A DNA stretch of 26,353 nucleotides from the NCBI GenBank assembly GCA_009746045.1, contig RPFO01002280.1:1-26353 (forward strand), in the 5' to 3' direction. Of the stretch, positions 26,031 through 26,353 are shown one piece after another. A model generated the notes under the pieces. It saw only the letters and a list, made by a program, of their open reading frames with translations. It made no database searches and was not told where the DNA came from. Positions within the stretch are counted from its first letter, which is position 1. Every line of letters begins with the position of its first letter. This DNA comes from Mesostigma viride (Eukaryota; Streptophyta; Mesostigmatophyceae; Mesostigmatales; Mesostigmataceae). The position numbers and the translations under genes are program-made.

Positions 26031-26060
26031 CAAATCTGTCCTAACCCAAACAAACCACCC
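26031..26060 (-). repeat. Element C right terminal inverted repeat
   Basis: Reverse complement of the left end, identical for about 30 bp, ending CCACCC directly before the second TGC. An adjacent CTGTCCTAA upstream can pair with the TTAGGACAG inside the TIR, giving a hairpin like that of the left end. Confidence 0.9.
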
Positions 26061-26077
26061 TGCGCTTGGCGTTAACT
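26061..26077 (-). repeat. Target duplication of C (TGC) and remaining end of A's 5' LTR
   Basis: TGC at 26061-26063 is the duplicate made by C. GCTTGGCGTTAACT at 26064-26077 is the outer end of A's 5' LTR, matching 1057-1070 with one substitution. Confidence 0.9.
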
Positions 26078-26082
26078 AACAC
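26078..26082. repeat. Target-site duplication of element A (right copy, AACAC)
   Basis: Same five bases as 372-376, directly after the LTR terminus TTAACT. Confidence 0.9.
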
Positions 26083-26353
26083 GTCTTCAGTTTGCAAAGT
26101 TTCCCACAGTTTCTGGTTGAATATATAATGACAATGTGTTCAGCCCGTCTCACGGTGCGAGACTGAACAAGTCTCGCGTGCAGACACGTGTGTAGTACTC
26201 CTACACACAGATCTCGAGTGATTTATCTAGTACCAAATCCGAAAGGCTTGCATCACTCCCCGGACAGGAGAACTTTTGCGGATGACTGTAGGTGTAAGTT
26301 GGCGATGCCATGGTAACCGGAGACGTCCGTCCTATAGTCAGCAAATTGGTGCG
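26083..26353. other. Right host flank, no gene recognised
   Basis: About 270 bp of host sequence. Two small hairpins are visible: GTCTC/GAGAC around 26147-26163, and TGTGTAG/CTACACA around 26189-26207. No coding frame is supported. Confidence 0.5.

Larger units (their letters stand above)
16274..26060. mobile_element. Element C: 9.8-kb TIR transposon-like unit of unknown superfamily
   Basis: Both ends carry the same terminal inverted repeat, starting GGGTGGTTTGTTTGGGTTAG and identical for about 30 bp. The unit interrupts A's 5' LTR at a 3-bp duplication TGC, so boundaries are exact. Inside are two divergent large genes, a central palindrome array (about 21025-21697) and a 7-bp satellite near the right end. 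No DDE transposase, helicase, polymerase or tyrosine recombinase was recognised. GGG-starting ends and a 3-bp duplication recall PIF/Harbinger elements, but those normally duplicate TWA. CACTA elements also make 3-bp duplications but end in CACT. It may be a non-autonomous unit that has captured genes, or a new type. Confidence 0.85.
377..26077 (-). mobile_element. Element A: copia-like LTR retrotransposon carrying nested insertions B and C
   Basis: Transcription runs right to left. The parts seen are a 5' LTR (15590-16273 plus 26064-26077), a leader with an extra ORF, gag, integrase-protease-reverse transcriptase-RNase H, a 3' untranslated region, a polypurine tract and a 3' LTR (377-1070). 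The flanking duplication AACAC closes the unit. Removing element B with one CCCAG and element C with one TGC leaves about 8,088 bp. The two LTRs differ at about six places: single substitutions, an 8-bp expansion of a CG-rich run and a 4-bp indel. Insertion was therefore fairly recent. Gag is open, and pol would be one frame but for B. Reverse transcriptase and RNase H resemble Ty1/copia in sequence and in lying after integrase, but the protease position is abnormal. Confidence 0.93.

Noticed and set aside
16274-26060. Assigning element C to Harbinger, CACTA or Maverick
   Set aside because: The 3-bp duplication is TGC rather than TWA, the ends are not CACT, there is no 6-bp duplication, and no polymerase, integrase or transposase was seen. 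Superfamily left open.

Overview
The window looks like nuclear DNA of a eukaryote, probably a protist or green alga; the species cannot be named from the sequence. The reasons are LTR retrotransposons with copia-like reverse transcriptase/RNase H, long simple-sequence and amino-acid-repeat tracts, and no bacterial gene organisation. I see no rRNA or complete tRNA gene, no CRISPR array and no confident host gene. Almost everything (377-26077) is one stack of three nested transposons, each bounded by its own target-site duplication.

Element A is an LTR retrotransposon on the minus strand, about 8.1 kb once insertions are subtracted. Its 3' LTR is 377-1070. Its 5' LTR is 15590-16273 and resumes at 26064-26077. 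It is flanked by the 5-bp duplication AACAC. In transcription order it carries a small extra ORF, gag with a CCHC knuckle, an in-frame TGA, then one pol frame ordered integrase, protease, reverse transcriptase, RNase H. Element B (3557-11374, 7.8 kb, duplication CCCAG) is a second, diverged member of the same lineage. It inserted into A's pol frame between protease and reverse transcriptase. Its LTRs are about 99% identical, but gag and pol carry several frameshifts.

Element C (16274-26060, 9.8 kb, duplication TGC) is a DNA-transposon-like unit with about 30-bp terminal inverted repeats, inserted in A's 5' LTR. It has two divergent large genes. The minus-strand gene encodes a 1173-residue protein with a roughly 320-residue unique head and a very long Ala/Pro repeat tail. 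The plus-strand locus encodes a PHD-like zinc finger followed, after a frame change, by acidic repeats, a unique domain, poly-Gln and 28 units of a 10/14-residue repeat. Between them lies a 670-bp array of nested near-perfect palindromes. I recognise no transposase in C.

The strongest novelty candidates are two. The A/B retrotransposon lineage combines integrase before protease, DTN in place of DTG, HGDD in place of YxDD, D29E integrase spacing, a conserved in-frame TGA between gag and pol, and AG...CT LTR ends. The second is the transposase-less, palindrome-centred element C. Host flank is limited to 1-371 and 26083-26353.
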